From contig NZ_PPTT01000004.1 of the NCBI RefSeq assembly GCF_003339815.1, forward strand, positions 140,909 to 204,908: a DNA stretch of 64,000 nucleotides, written 5' to 3'. The translations under genes were made by a program, and so were the position numbers. Positions 9,457 to 17,979 of this stretch are shown in pieces. Below the pieces are notes generated by a model, which did not search any database, was not told where the DNA came from, and saw nothing but the letters and a program-made list of their open reading frames with translations. Source of the DNA: Eggerthella sinensis. GTDB lineage: Bacteria; Actinomycetota; Coriobacteriia; Coriobacteriales; Eggerthellaceae. Numbering within the stretch: position 1 is the stretch's first letter; every line of letters starts with the position of its first letter.

Positions 9457-10358
9457 GCGCGCACGCGCTTGGGCAGCAGGTTCGGCAGTTGCGACACCAC
9501 CACGCCCAGCATGATGATGACGATGCCCACCACCTGCAGCGCGTCCACCGGCTCGGACAGGACGAGCACCGATATGGCGATGCCGCACGGAAGCTCCGAC
9601 GACGCCATGATGGTGGACAGGCCGGCCGACAGGTGCGGCGTTCCGATGCCGAATAAAATGACGGGCACGAGCAGTCCGAACACGCCCAGGATCAGCCCGT
9701 ACTTCCAGATGCCGGCCTGCAGGGCACCGCTGGCGAAGTAGTCGGGGCACACGGCGAAGCCGAGGATGCACGCGCCCAGGCACACGACGAGGCCGCGCTC
9801 GATGGGCGGCAGATCGGTGCCGATGCGCGCGGACAGGAACATGAACGAGGCGCAGCTGACGGCGGACAGCAGCGCGCACACGATGCCGACGGGGTTGAGG
9901 TCGCCCACCGTGCTCGAGAACAGGCCGCTTGCCAACAGCGTGCCGCCGAGGATGACGACGGCGGCGCCGAGCTCGGCCGGATGGGGCCGGCGGCGCGTCG
10001 CGATCACCTGGAAGACGATGCCGATCCACGTGAACTGGAACAGCAGCGTGATGGCCACCGACACCGGCAGCATGGTGAGCGCGTAGTTGTACAGCACGCA
10101 CGTGGTGCAGGTGGTCAGGCCGAGACCGAGCAGCGCGAGGACGCGCTTGGGCGAAAGCGGCACGGGGCGCTTGCCGGCAACGGTCAAGACGATGAGCGCG
10201 ACGCCGAACAGCAGCGCGCCGAACAAGGCTTGGCTCGCCGCCGATTGAGCCCAGGTGAACCCTTCGGCGAACGCGGATTTGACGGTGGCGGCCATGACGC
10301 CGTAGCTGGCGCCGCCCAGGAATACGACGGCGGAATATTTCAAGGTGTTCTTTTGCAT
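9453..10358 (-). CDS. EamA/DMT-family transporter (paralogue 2)
   Basis: A 301-residue ten-helix transporter, near-collinear with the product of 7291-8208. Shared blocks include RRRPHPAE, LGGTLLASGL, LLSAVSCASFMF, LPPIERGLVVCLGAC and IMASSELPCGIA. It is in inverted orientation relative to its paralogue, with tRNA-Glu and a LysR gene between them. The start at 10358 is supported by a TACAAT hexamer seven bases upstream on the minus strand; the alternative ATG nine bases further up would lie inside that hexamer. Substrate unknown. It ends tail-to-tail with the LysR gene, with four bases of overlap. Confidence 0.9.
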   Translation of the reverse strand: MQKNTLKYSAVVFLGGASYGVMAATVKSAFAEGFTWAQSAASQALFGALLFGVALIVLTVAGKRPVPLSPKRVLALLGLGLTTCTTCVLYNYALTMLPVSVAITLLFQFTWIGIVFQVIATRRRPHPAELGAAVVILGGTLLASGLFSSTVGDLNPVGIVCALLSAVSCASFMFLSARIGTDLPPIERGLVVCLGACILGFAVCPDYFASGALQAGIWKYGLILGVFGLLVPVILFGIGTPHLSAGLSTIMASSELPCGIAISVLVLSEPVDALQVVGIVIIMLGVVVSQLPNLLPKRVRA

Positions 10359-10365
10359 GGCGGTC

Positions 10366-10401
10366 ATTGTAGCGCACGTCTGTGCGGTATGCGAGTACAA
10401 T
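10366..10401. promoter_or_regulatory. divergent promoters for the DMT transporter and addB
   Basis: Two TACAAT hexamers face away from each other: one at 10371-10366 (minus strand, for the DMT gene) and one at 10396-10401 (plus strand, for addB). Each is followed by exactly seven bases and then ATG, with no ribosome-binding site. The start codons are only 50 bases apart. A small palindrome, CGCAC-gtct-GTGCG, lies at 10373-10386 between them. Confidence 0.5.
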
Positions 10402-10408
10402 GGCAGGC

Positions 10409-13330
10409 ATGCCTTTACACCGTCACATACTTGATCACGCAGACGCCGTGCTTGCCGCGGCGCGCGAACAGCTTGCCGTCCATCAGGCCGCAGGGCTCGT
10501 GCCCGTGCTGCTGGTCCCCTCCGCCGCAGCGGCGGCGCGCACGCGCCGGGCGCTCGCGGGAGGCCCGTGCGGCTTCGGCGTGCGGGTGGAGACGCCCGCG
10601 TCGTGGGTGCGGGATCGCTGGGAGCTCTACGGCGACGGCCGGCGCATCGTGTCGGCGGCCGAGCGCACGCTGCTGCTGCAACGGGCGTGCTCGGAGGCGG
10701 ATCGCGCCGCGCTCGAGGCCACGTCGGGCACGGTGGACCTGCTCGCGCGCATCGCTCGCGAGGCGCTGCCCTTCGTGCTGGAGGCGAACGCGTCGGACGC
10801 GGTCGAAACGCGCGCCGAGCTGAGCGCGGCCGAACGCGACGTGCTGGCCGTGCTCGGCCGCTACGCCGCGCTGCTGGCCGAGCGCGACCTGTGCGAGGCT
10901 TCGCAGGCGGCCGCATGGCTGCCCGCCGCGCTCGGGCAGGCGGCGCCCCTCGTGCTGGCGGGTTTCGATGAGCTGGGCCTGGCCGAGGAGCGGCTCGTGA
11001 ACGCGCTGGCCGCGCGCACGGACGTGACGCGCTTCGACGACGGCTGCCGCGCCCCGTCCGCCTCCCCCGAGCGGGCCGCCGAGGTGCAGGGGCTGCTGTC
11101 GCGCCTGTTCAAGCCGACGGAGGGTGCCCCCCTGGAGCCGACGGGGCGCGTGCGCTTCCTGCTTCCGGCGGGACGCTATGCGGCGCCCGTGCTCATCGCC
11201 GACGCCGTGAAGGACGCGGTTGCCCGCGAGCGCGCGTGCGCGCAGCGCGACGGCCGCGCACCGCTTCCCGTCGTGGTGGCGGCGCGCGATCCGCGGGCGC
11301 TGTTCGACGAGGTGGCGGACGCGCTGGCAGAGGACGGCGTCGACGCGGCGGTCACCGCGTCCCGCGCCTTCGCCGACACGGCGTTCGGGCGGGCGTTTTT
11401 GGCCCTGCACGCCTTCATGCGCGGGACCTGCCGCGTCGCGCTCGCGTCTGATTTCGCGTTCAGCCCGTTTTCGGGCGTGAGCCGCCGGAGCGCGTGCGAG
11501 CTCGATGCGGCGTGGCGCGCCGACCGCACCGTCGACCGCGCGCGCATCGTGCGGGCGCTGTCCGAGAAGAGCGAGGCCGCCGCCGAGGCCTTGGCCGCCC
11601 TCGCCGCCGACGACGTGGGCGGGGCGCTCGCGGGCCTTGAGGCGCGGCTGCGCAGCCGCGTCGACCTCGACCCGGCGTTTCGCGCGGAGCAGCTGGCGGC
11701 CGTGTCGCGCGCCCGCGGGTTCGCGGGAGCGTGCGCGCAGGCCGGCGTGGCCTTTGCCGACGCGTTGCCCCTGCTCGAGCGCCTGCCGGTGGCGGCGAGC
11801 GCGCGCACAGCCTCGGGCGAGGGGCAACGCCCCGACGTGCTGTTCCTGTCGCTGGCCGAGGCGGCCGAGCGCCCAACGTGTTCGTGCGCGACGCTCGTGC
11901 TGTGCGACCTCACGGCAAGCGCCTACCCGGTGCGCGCCGTCGAGGACGGCGGCACGCTGCTGCTGGCGAAGCTGGGGCTCGACCACCCGACGGACGCGCT
12001 GGCCGACGGGCGCCGCCTCTTCTTCCGCGCGCTCTCGTCGGCGCGCGACGCGGTGGTGTGCGAGCGCGTGCTGAATACGGTGGATGCCGACGAAGCCTAC
12101 CCGGCGGTCATGCTCGAGGAGCTGCTCGACTGCTACCGCGGGCCGGGCCATGACAAGGTGGACGGCATCACGGGGCTGCCCCTGCCGCTCGCGCCGTTCG
12201 CGAAACAGGCGGGCGAGGACGCGCTGCACGGCAACCTCGCGCTCGGTTGCGCGGGCGTCGCCGCATGCGACACGGACGCGCGGCCCCTGCTGTCGTGGGA
12301 GCTGCCCCCGGCGGGCGCCGTGTCGCCCGCGCAGCGCGCCCGCATCGTGCTGCCGCGCTCGCCGCGCGAGGGGCTGCCGTCCGCTGGCGCGCCGCTGGCG
12401 CTGTCGCCGTCGGCGCTCGAGAGCTACCTCGAATGCCCGTACAAGTGGTTCGCCCTGCGGCGCTTGCGCCTGTCGGAGCCCGACGCGGGCTTCGGCCCGC
12501 TTGAGATGGGAAGCTTCTCGCACGGCGTGCTGAAAAGCTTCTACGAGCACTTCCAGGCGGCGGGCCATGCGAAGGTGCAGCCGGCCACGCTGGGCGAGGC
12601 GCGCGCGCTGCTGCGCGAGACGTTCGAGCGCCATCTGGCGTTCCAGCCCGAGCTCAAGCACTCGTGCAACCCGCTCATCCCGCGCACCTCGTTCGAGCGC
12701 GCCGAGACGAACGATCTGGAGAAGAAGCTCGTCGCCTTCCTCGACCGCGAGGCGGCGCTGCTGCCGGGGTTCGCGCCGCGGTACTTCGAGTTCGACTTCG
12801 GCTCCGCCGCCGACTTCCCGTATGCGGGCTGCTTGCTGCGCGGCAGCGTCGACCGCATCGACGTGAACGAGCGAGGGCAGGCCGTGGTCATCGACTACAA
12901 GGGCTCGCTCGGCAACGACTACGCCCTGGACTCCTCGTCGCCGGCGGCGCAGGCCGGGGGCGCCGTGCTGCCCCACAAGGTGCAGACGCTCATGTACGCC
13001 CAGGTGGCGCGCAGGGCGCTCGGACTCGAGGTCGTGGGCGCGCTCTACGTGTCGTACGGGCGCGACCGCCGCGTGGCAGGCGCGTTCGACCGTGCCGTGG
13101 TGGGGGAGCAGGACGTGCCGGGCATCGACGTCGAGCGGTGCGGCGTGCCGGGGCCGGCGGCCGAAGCGCTCGGCGTGTCGTCGTTCGGCGAGCTCGTGGA
13201 CGCGGTGGAGGAGCGCATCGCCGGGGCCGTGCGTTTGCTGGCCGACGGCTGCATCGGGCCCGACCCTCGCGGGGGCGACCCGTGCGGCTACTGCCCCGTG
13301 CTCACCTGCGAGAGGAGGCGGATATCGTGA
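10409..13330 (+). CDS. addB: AddB-like subunit of helicase-nuclease, PD-(D/E)XK nuclease
   Basis: A 973-residue protein. It has a degenerate UvrD/AddB-like N-terminal region in which I see no Walker A motif, and a C-terminal PD-(D/E)XK nuclease domain with VVIDYKGS near residue 830. Cysteines that can form the AddB-type [4Fe-4S] clasp are C676 (LECPYKWF) and C959/C962/C967 (CGYCPVLTC) at the extreme C-terminus. It is translationally coupled to the following helicase gene (GTGA overlap). With AddA it would process double-strand breaks for RecA-dependent repair. The start at 10409 was chosen because a TACAAT -10 ends eight bases upstream; longer frames from 10382 would run through that promoter. 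Confidence 0.88.
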   Translation: MPLHRHILDHADAVLAAAREQLAVHQAAGLVPVLLVPSAAAAARTRRALAGGPCGFGVRVETPASWVRDRWELYGDGRRIVSAAERTLLLQRACSEADRAALEATSGTVDLLARIAREALPFVLEANASDAVETRAELSAAERDVLAVLGRYAALLAERDLCEASQAAAWLPAALGQAAPLVLAGFDELGLAEERLVNALAARTDVTRFDDGCRAPSASPERAAEVQGLLSRLFKPTEGAPLEPTGRVRFLLPAGRYAAPVLIADAVKDAVARERACAQRDGRAPLPVVVAARDPRALFDEVADALAEDGVDAAVTASRAFADTAFGRAFLALHAFMRGTCRVALASDFAFSPFSGVSRRSACELDAAWRADRTVDRARIVRALSEKSEAAAEALAALAADDVGGALAGLEARLRSRVDLDPAFRAEQLAAVSRARGFAGACAQAGVAFADALPLLERLPVAASARTASGEGQRPDVLFLSLAEAAERPTCSCATLVLCDLTASAYPVRAVEDGGTLLLAKLGLDHPTDALADGRRLFFRALSSARDAVVCERVLNTVDADEAYPAVMLEELLDCYRGPGHDKVDGITGLPLPLAPFAKQAGEDALHGNLALGCAGVAACDTDARPLLSWELPPAGAVSPAQRARIVLPRSPREGLPSAGAPLALSPSALESYLECPYKWFALRRLRLSEPDAGFGPLEMGSFSHGVLKSFYEHFQAAGHAKVQPATLGEARALLRETFERHLAFQPELKHSCNPLIPRTSFERAETNDLEKKLVAFLDREAALLPGFAPRYFEFDFGSAADFPYAGCLLRGSVDRIDVNERGQAVVIDYKGSLGNDYALDSSSPAAQAGGAVLPHKVQTLMYAQVARRALGLEVVGALYVSYGRDRRVAGAFDRAVVGEQDVPGIDVERCGVPGPAAEALGVSSFGELVDAVEERIAGAVRLLADGCIGPDPRGGDPCGYCPVLTCERRRIS

Positions 13331-16300
13331 ACCTGGACACCTGCACGCCCGGACAGCGCCAAAGCATCGAGCACGTGACGGGGCCGCTGCTCGTGTCGGC
13401 CGGCGCCGGCTCGGGCAAGACGTTCACGCTCACGCAGCGCATCGCCTACGCGCTGCTGCCCGAGAGCGGCCCCGCCGTGTCGAGCATCGACGAGGTGCTG
13501 GCCATCACGTTCACCGAGAAAGCCGCCTCCGAGATCAAGGCGCGCGTCAAGCGCACGCTGCGCGCCGAGGGCCTCGGCGAGGAAGCGCTGCGCGTGGACG
13601 GCGCCTGGATATCCACCATCCACGGCATGTGCGCCCGCATCCTGCGCGCCCACGCGCTCGACCTGGGGCTCGACCCGGCGTTCGGCATCATGGGCGATGC
13701 GGAGCGGGCCGACCTCATCGCCGACGCCATCGACGGCGCGCTGGGCGCGGACAACGACATCATCGCGCGCGGGTCGTACGCGGCGCTGTTCGACGAGTAT
13801 CCGGCGCGTTCCGCCCTGCCGTCGGCGCCGTCGGTGGCCTCCATGCTGCAGACGCTGCTCGACAAGGCGGTGGGCCAGCGCGGCGGTCTCGACGCCGTGG
13901 ACTTCGGGCCGGGGCCGGCCCGCGCGTCGGCGTTGGCCCGCGAGCTGCTGCTGGCCTACGAGGGCGTGCTGCCCGCGCTCGAGCAGGCGGGTTCGAGCGC
14001 GTCGGCCGAGCGCGCGCGGGCGCAGGCGGCCGACGCGGTGGAAGCGCTCGGCGCGTTTTTGGCCGACGCGGGCGCTTCCGACGACATGCGTGCGCTGGCA
14101 CGCGCGGTGGACGGATGCCCCTACCTGCCGTGCACCTTCGGCGGTGCGGCCGTGAAAGCCGAGGTCAAGGCGTACCAGGCCGTGCATGCGAGCGTGGCGC
14201 AGCGCGTTGCGCTCGCGTTGGCGTACCCGCTGGCCGACGAGCTCATGCAGCTCGCCCGCGAGGTGGCCGCGCGCTACGAGGATGCGAAGCGGGCCGTGTG
14301 CAAGCTCGACAACGACGACCTGCTCGTGCGCACGCTCGACGCGTTCGAACGCCATCCCGCCATCGCCGAGCGCTACGAGCACCGCTTCAAGCTGGTCATG
14401 GTGGACGAATTCCAGGACACGAGCCAGCTGCAGATCGACATGATCGCGCGCCTTGCCGGCGCGCGCAACGCGCACCTGTGCACGGTGGGCGATGCGCAGC
14501 AGTCCATCTACCGCTTCCGCGGCGCCGACGTGAACGTGTACCAGGCGCACAAAACGGCCATGCGCTCGGACGACGTGGGCGCGCTCTACGTCGAGCTCAC
14601 GAAGAACTTCCGCAGCCACGGCGACGTGCTGTCGTTCGTCGACCGCGTGTTCGAGCAGCCCACGGTGTTCGGCGAGCAGTTCATGTCGCTCGCGCCGAAC
14701 GAGGCGCGCCCGTCGAGCTGGAAGGGCAGCGTACCGCGCATCGACCTCGTGCTGGCGATGCAGCCCGCGGGGCGCGGCACGGGCGTGCGCACGAGCGACG
14801 TGAAGCGCGCGGGGGCCGAGGCCATCGCGTCGCGCTTCGCCGCCCTGCGCGCCGACGGCCATGCGCCGGGGGACATGGTGGTGCTGCTGGGCAAGATGAG
14901 CCGCGCGGGCGTGTACGCCGAGGCGCTGCGCGCCGAAGGCTTCGAGTGCGTGGTGACGGGCGGCTCGCTGTTCGCGTCCGCGCCCGAGGTGCGGGTGGTG
15001 GCGCGCTTCGTGGAGGCGCTCGCGAACCCGGCGAACACCGCCGCGCTGTTCGAGGTGCTCACGAGCGACATGGTGCGCCTCGCGGCCGACGACTTCCTCG
15101 TGCTGTCGACCGAGGAGGACCCCGAGACCGGCCAGGTGCGCCGCCGCGACCTCGACCGCGGCTTCGCGAAGCTGGCCGAGCGCGCAGACGAGCTGCCGCC
15201 GCGCCTGGCCCACGCCGTGCGCCTGTTCGATCGCGCGCAGCGCGAAGCGCGCACGCGGCCCGTGGCCGACGTCGTGCGCGATGCCGTGGTGCGCTCGGGG
15301 TGGATGGCCCGCCTCGAGGAGCAGGGCGCGGTGGGCACGGCCTGCGCGGCGAACGTGCTGAAGGCCATCCGGCTCATCGAGGACCTCGAGGCCGGGCGCC
15401 ATCTGGGCTTGGCCTCTACGACGCGGGCGCTGTCCGACGAGCTGGCCGTCGGCCTCAAGGAGGCGCCCGGCGCGCTGTCGGGCGCGGGCGGCGACGTGGT
15501 GAAGATCATGACCATCCACGCTTCGAAGGGGCTCGAGTTTCCCATCGTGGCGCTGGCCGACTTCGCGGATGCGCGTCTCTCGGGCGGCAAGCTGTTGGTG
15601 GAAACGTGCGGCCCCGCCGTGCGCGCCTCGCTGGCCCCTTCGGCATCGATTGAGGCGTTCCCCCAGCTCGCGAAGAGGTGCGGCGTGGCTCCGGCCGCCG
15701 ACGGCGACGACGACCCGGTCTGCCTTGCCGCGCGGCGCTACGTGGAGGGTGCCGAGGGCGGCGTCTGCGCGGCCGACGCGGCCGCGTGCACGCAGGCGGC
15801 CTACCGCGCCGCGCTCGCGCGCCGCGCCGCCGACGAGGAGCTGGCCGAGGCGCGCCGCAAGCTCTACGTGGGCTTGACCCGCGCGAGCGAGGCGCTCGTG
15901 GTGGCCATGGACGCGAAGGCGCCCTCCGCGGGCAAGCCGCCCGCGTACGCGCCGCTCGTCGACGACATCCGCAGCGCGCTCTGCGGCACGGGTGACTTCC
16001 CCGAAGGGGAGGCCATGCTGCCGTACGGCGGCACCGAGCCGGCGCGCTTCGAGCGCATCCTCGTGCAGGCGCCCGAGGAGGGTGCGGAGCCCGATGCGGG
16101 CCCGGACGCCGCGCGCCCGGACGAGCCGCGGCTGTTCGTCGTGCCGGCGGTGGACGAGGCCCCCGGCGCTCCCCGCCTGGCCTGGAACGCGGCGCGGGCG
16201 GATGCGTTCTCGTACTCGTCCATCGCGCCGCAGCCCGCCGCTTCCGTGTCCGACGACGAGGCGCCGCGCGCGACGGACGTCGACAAGGCCACGAGCCTCG

Positions 16301-16845
16301 GCAGTGCGTTTCACCGCGCGGCGCAGCAGGCGGTCGAGACGGGTCTCGCGCCCGACGCGGCGCGCCTCGGCGCGCTCGCCCGCGCCTACGACCTCACGGC
16401 GGGGCAGCGCGCCCGCCTCGCGGACGCCTGCGCGCGCTGGTTCGCAAGCGCCCCGTACGCCGAGGCGTGCGCGTGGCCGCTCAAGCGCGCCGAGGTGCCC
16501 TTCTCCGTGGCGATGGGGGACGTGCTCATGGAGGGCGAGATGGATCTCGTGTGCACCGACGGCCCTGCATGCGACGGCGCGTCCGCCTTCGTGGTGGACT
16601 ACAAGACCGGCGGCAGCGACGACGAGTCGCCCGCCGCGCTGCACGACAAGCACCTCCTGCAGGCGCAGTGCTACGCCTATGCGCTTCTGGCGCACGGTTG
16701 CGCCGAGGTCGAGCTCTGCTTCGTGCGCGTCGAGCATGAGGACGAAACCGGCGCGCTCCAAACGGTGCGCTACCGATTCGCCGCCCCCGAGCGCGACGAG
16801 CTGGCAGCTTACATCCTCGAGGCGCGCTTTCCGTACCGCTCGTAA
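13327..16845 (+). CDS. addA: AddA-like UvrD/Rep helicase-exonuclease
   Basis: A 1172-residue superfamily 1 helicase with a C-terminal nuclease. Walker A is AGAGSGKT (near residue 24), Walker B is DEFQDT, motif III is GDAQQSIYRFRGAD, motif V is HASKGLEFPIV and motif VI is LYVGLTRASEAL. The nuclease core FVVDYKTGG is followed by HLLQAQCYAYAL near the end. The start is GTG at 13327, with AGGAGG at good spacing and a 4-base overlap with addB; the frame is open further upstream inside addB but that part is a shadow. It is the 3'-5' translocating motor and nuclease partner of AddB. Its end overlaps the convergent glycosyltransferase by 37 bases. Confidence 0.93.
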   Translation: MNLDTCTPGQRQSIEHVTGPLLVSAGAGSGKTFTLTQRIAYALLPESGPAVSSIDEVLAITFTEKAASEIKARVKRTLRAEGLGEEALRVDGAWISTIHGMCARILRAHALDLGLDPAFGIMGDAERADLIADAIDGALGADNDIIARGSYAALFDEYPARSALPSAPSVASMLQTLLDKAVGQRGGLDAVDFGPGPARASALARELLLAYEGVLPALEQAGSSASAERARAQAADAVEALGAFLADAGASDDMRALARAVDGCPYLPCTFGGAAVKAEVKAYQAVHASVAQRVALALAYPLADELMQLAREVAARYEDAKRAVCKLDNDDLLVRTLDAFERHPAIAERYEHRFKLVMVDEFQDTSQLQIDMIARLAGARNAHLCTVGDAQQSIYRFRGADVNVYQAHKTAMRSDDVGALYVELTKNFRSHGDVLSFVDRVFEQPTVFGEQFMSLAPNEARPSSWKGSVPRIDLVLAMQPAGRGTGVRTSDVKRAGAEAIASRFAALRADGHAPGDMVVLLGKMSRAGVYAEALRAEGFECVVTGGSLFASAPEVRVVARFVEALANPANTAALFEVLTSDMVRLAADDFLVLSTEEDPETGQVRRRDLDRGFAKLAERADELPPRLAHAVRLFDRAQREARTRPVADVVRDAVVRSGWMARLEEQGAVGTACAANVLKAIRLIEDLEAGRHLGLASTTRALSDELAVGLKEAPGALSGAGGDVVKIMTIHASKGLEFPIVALADFADARLSGGKLLVETCGPAVRASLAPSASIEAFPQLAKRCGVAPAADGDDDPVCLAARRYVEGAEGGVCAADAAACTQAAYRAALARRAADEELAEARRKLYVGLTRASEALVVAMDAKAPSAGKPPAYAPLVDDIRSALCGTGDFPEGEAMLPYGGTEPARFERILVQAPEEGAEPDAGPDAARPDEPRLFVVPAVDEAPGAPRLAWNAARADAFSYSSIAPQPAASVSDDEAPRATDVDKATSLGSAFHRAAQQAVETGLAPDAARLGALARAYDLTAGQRARLADACARWFASAPYAEACAWPLKRAEVPFSVAMGDVLMEGEMDLVCTDGPACDGASAFVVDYKTGGSDDESPAALHDKHLLQAQCYAYALLAHGCAEVELCFVRVEHEDETGALQTVRYRFAAPERDELAAYILEARFPYRS

Positions 16846-17792
16846 GCCTGCGTCACCTGCAGCTCGTACTCCTTGCGCGTGCCCTTCACCACCGTGTCCA
16901 GGATGAGGCCGCTCGCGAACGCGAGGATGCCCACGAACACGAGCGCGACGGCCAACAGCGCCGAGGGCAGGCGCGGCACGAGGCCGGTCGTGACGAATTC
17001 CCAGATGACGGGGATGCCGGCGACAAGGCCCAGCACGCAGAAGATGAGCGCGAGCCAGCTGAACAGCGCGAGCGGGCGGTAGTCCTTGAACAGCGACATG
17101 ATCATGGACAGCACCTTCATGCCGTCGGAGAACGTGTTGAGCTTCGATTCGCTGCCCTCGGGGCGGTCGCGGTAGTCGATGGGAACCTCGGCGATGCGCC
17201 AGCGCTTGTCGACGGCGTGGATGGACAGCTCCGTCTCGATCTCGAATCCCGGCGAGAGCACGGGCATCGTCTTCGCGAACACGGCGTTGAAGGCGCGGTA
17301 GCCCGTCATGACGTCGGAGAACTCGAAGCCGTAGATCCACTTGATGAGCGTGCGCACGAGGTCGTTGCCGAAGCCGTGGAAGGCGCGGTCGTTCTCCTCG
17401 CCGTACGTGCCGTTCGACAGGCGGTCGCCTACCGACATGTCGGCCTCGTCGGCCACGAGCGGCGCGAGCAGCGCGGGCGCGGCCTCGGCGGGGTAGGTGT
17501 CGTCGCCGTCCACCATGACGTAGTAGTCGGCGTCGATGTCGCGGATCATCTGCCGCACGACGTTGCCCTTGCCCTGGCGGCGTTCGACGCGCACCACCGC
17601 GCCGTGCTCGGCGGCGATGGCGCCGGTGCCGTCGGAGGAGTTGTTGTCGTAGACGTACACGGTTGCCTCGGGAAGGACGCGCTTGAAATCGTCGACGACC
17701 TTGCCGATGGTCACAGCCTCGTTGTAGCAGGGGATGAGCACGGCGACGGCGCTGTTCTCAGCCGTGCGCGGCGTGTCGGTATTCTGATCCAC
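16809..17792 (-). CDS. family 2 glycosyltransferase with two C-terminal helices (GtrB-like)
   Basis: A 327-residue enzyme. Residues about 16-240 form a GT-A domain: AVLIPCYNEAVTIG, then YVYDNNSSDGT, then VDGDDTYP as the metal and nucleotide-sugar site. Two transmembrane helices follow (about 245-270 and 280-305). This architecture matches GtrB/DPM1-type enzymes that load a sugar onto polyprenyl phosphate. The start is GTG at 17792 with GAGGAG seven bases upstream. A GtrA-family gene, the usual flippase partner, lies 2.5 kb away on the other side of the sensor kinase. Its 3' end overlaps addA convergently. Confidence 0.9.
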   Translation of the reverse strand: MDQNTDTPRTAENSAVAVLIPCYNEAVTIGKVVDDFKRVLPEATVYVYDNNSSDGTGAIAAEHGAVVRVERRQGKGNVVRQMIRDIDADYYVMVDGDDTYPAEAAPALLAPLVADEADMSVGDRLSNGTYGEENDRAFHGFGNDLVRTLIKWIYGFEFSDVMTGYRAFNAVFAKTMPVLSPGFEIETELSIHAVDKRWRIAEVPIDYRDRPEGSESKLNTFSDGMKVLSMIMSLFKDYRPLALFSWLALIFCVLGLVAGIPVIWEFVTTGLVPRLPSALLAVALVFVGILAFASGLILDTVVKGTRKEYELQVTQAYERYGKRASRM

Positions 17793-17979
17793 GTATCACT
17801 CCTCGGTTATATAGGTAAGGTTTATCCTACTCGAAACAGCATACCAATGCCAGATGCGTCCGTTGTTTTCCGGACGAAACGCGGTAATGAAGCCGTTGTC
17901 GTACGGTCATAAAGCGGCAGAACCCGCATGCTAGAATAGCTGGTGGCCCGCTACGATAGGAAGAGGGGGCAGCCTCCCG

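Noticed and set aside
10359..10367. A longer start (MTAMQK) for the DMT transporter
   Set aside because: The upstream ATG lies within the TACAAT hexamer, and the paralogue starts at the MQK position.
12664..13326. N-terminal extension of the AddA frame into addB
   Set aside because: Those residues are an Arg/Gly-rich out-of-frame reading of addB; the P-loop region starts properly from GTG 13327.
13288..17340. A 1350-codon open frame on the minus strand
   Set aside because: It is the antisense of addA plus part of the glycosyltransferase; the product is Arg/His/Ala-rich with no motifs, as expected for high-GC shadow frames.
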